Origin: Phycisphaerae bacterium | GTDB taxonomy: Bacteria; Planctomycetota; Phycisphaerae; JAAYCJ01 | Assembly: GCA_015486815.1 (NCBI GenBank) | Contig: WFQY01000419.1 | Coordinates: forward strand, 1-5,160 | Length of the DNA: 5,160 nt | Direction: 5' to 3' | Shown here: piece after piece, positions 4,823 through 5,160 of the stretch | Numbering within the stretch: the stretch's first letter is position 1 | Layout: each line of letters opens with the position of its first letter | Translations under genes and position numbers: made by a program | The notes under the pieces: generated by a model | Told to the model about the DNA's origin: nothing | The model's database searches: none | What the model saw: only the letters and a program-made list of their open reading frames with translations

Positions 4823-4868
4823 AATTTTGGGCAGACACACAGGTCTGCCCCTACCGCCCACAGCCTAC
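4823..4868 (-). repeat. 46-bp hairpin repeat, copy 2 (inverted)
   Basis: Reverse-complement copy of 3799-3844 with one loop difference. The hairpin is GGGCAGAC (4829-4836) with GTCTGCCC (4843-4850) around ACACAG. It lies upstream of the second MNT gene and downstream of tRNA-Ser on the minus strand, where it could also act as a transcription-stopping hairpin, although no clear T run follows. Confidence 0.85.
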
Positions 4869-4906
4869 TTTTTACTGCCAACCACCTACGTTTCTATCTT
4901 CTACTT

Positions 4907-4957
4907 AAATCCGCAATCAACAATCCGCAATCTCTTTTCCCTCTTCTTCTCTTCCCC
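4907..4957. repeat. AATCCGCAAT short repeats and 27-nt homopyrimidine tract
   Basis: AAATCCGCAATC (4907-4918) and CAATCCGCAATC (4921-4932) repeat the motif found at 2355-2440. From 4931 to 4957 every base is C or T. No gene is seen between the second MNT gene and tRNA-Ser. Confidence 0.5.
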
Positions 4958-4961
4958 AAAC

Positions 4962-5046
4962 CGGAGGGAGAGGGATTCGAACCCCCGGTGCGTTTCCGCA
5001 CAGCGGTTTTCAAGACCGCCGCCTTAAGCCGCTCGGCCATCCCTCC
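4962..5046 (-). tRNA. tRNA-Ser (anticodon UGA)
   Basis: A complete 85-nt class II tRNA. On the minus strand the acceptor GGAGGGA (5040-5046) pairs with TCCCTCC (4963-4969), with discriminator G at 4962. The anticodon stem GCGGT/ACCGC encloses CTTGAAA with anticodon TGA at 5010-5012. A long variable arm, TGTGCGGAAACGCACCG, follows; together with the anticodon and discriminator G this identifies tRNA-Ser. The T arm carries GGTTCGAATCC. CCA is not encoded. It reads UCN codons, mainly UCA and UCG. Confidence 0.97.
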
Positions 5047-5081
5047 ATAACTATTACGCTAATAACGCTTAGCTATCTATA

Positions 5082-5087
5082 ATTATA
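5082..5087 (-). promoter_or_regulatory. Candidate -10 element (TATAAT) upstream of tRNA-Ser
   Basis: A perfect TATAAT lies on the minus strand in the 47-nt gap between tRNA-Ala and tRNA-Ser, about 35 nt before the tRNA-Ser 5' end. No good -35 is seen; the expected position falls within the 3' end of tRNA-Ala. Co-transcription of the two tRNAs is equally possible. Confidence 0.3.
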
Positions 5088-5093
5088 ACAAAG

Positions 5094-5160
<67 letters not shown>

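Noticed and set aside
4751..4861. N-terminal extension of the second MNT protein to an ATG at 4861
   Set aside because: The extra 37 codons translate the 46-bp hairpin repeat and low-complexity spacer; family homology starts at the ATG at 4750.

Overview
This window looks like accessory chromosomal DNA from a bacterium, moderately AT-rich. tRNA genes sit at both edges: a partial tRNA-Arg(ACG) on the left, and tRNA-Ser(UGA) plus a partial tRNA-Ala(GGC) on the right. Two orphan GspG-like pseudopilins, tRNA genes without an encoded CCA end, and spacers full of short dispersed repeats fit a Planctomycetota (Phycisphaerae-like) genome. That assignment is inference; no marker gene here settles it.

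Layout. After tRNA-Arg (1-56) comes a repeat-filled spacer (57-266). A minus-strand block follows, transcribed right to left: pseudopilin 2 (2443-3441), a repeat-rich spacer, a decayed antitoxin/RelE-type toxin pair (about 1919-2210), an MNT nucleotidyltransferase (1520-1849), its HEPN partner (1096-1509), and pseudopilin 1 (267-1109). A long spacer with repeats and a candidate pseudopilin promoter (3442-3892) leads to ruvX/yqgF on the plus strand (3893-4321). Convergent with it is a second MNT gene (4421-4750) whose HEPN partner is cut to 30 codons (4338-4430). Another repeat-rich spacer leads to the two minus-strand tRNA genes.

How the parts relate. Three toxin-antitoxin modules lie within about 3 kb, at different stages: one apparently intact (MNT-HEPN 1), one with the toxin truncated (MNT-HEPN 2), one broken in both genes (RHH antitoxin/RelE). 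The intact module is flanked by a perfect 37-bp direct repeat, exactly 740 bp apart. The repeat carries the ribosome binding site and start codon of pseudopilin 1. One copy now starts the MNT gene. The other encodes the last codons of HEPN and still starts pseudopilin 1. The module therefore looks like a cassette that entered the leader of the pseudopilin gene without breaking any reading frame. This is the most interesting structure in the window.

The spacers carry dispersed elements: a 42-bp repeat at 144 and 3698 with attached near-palindromic 14-bp units, and a 46-bp hairpin repeat in inverted orientation at 3799 and 4823, bracketing ruvX and the second MNT gene.
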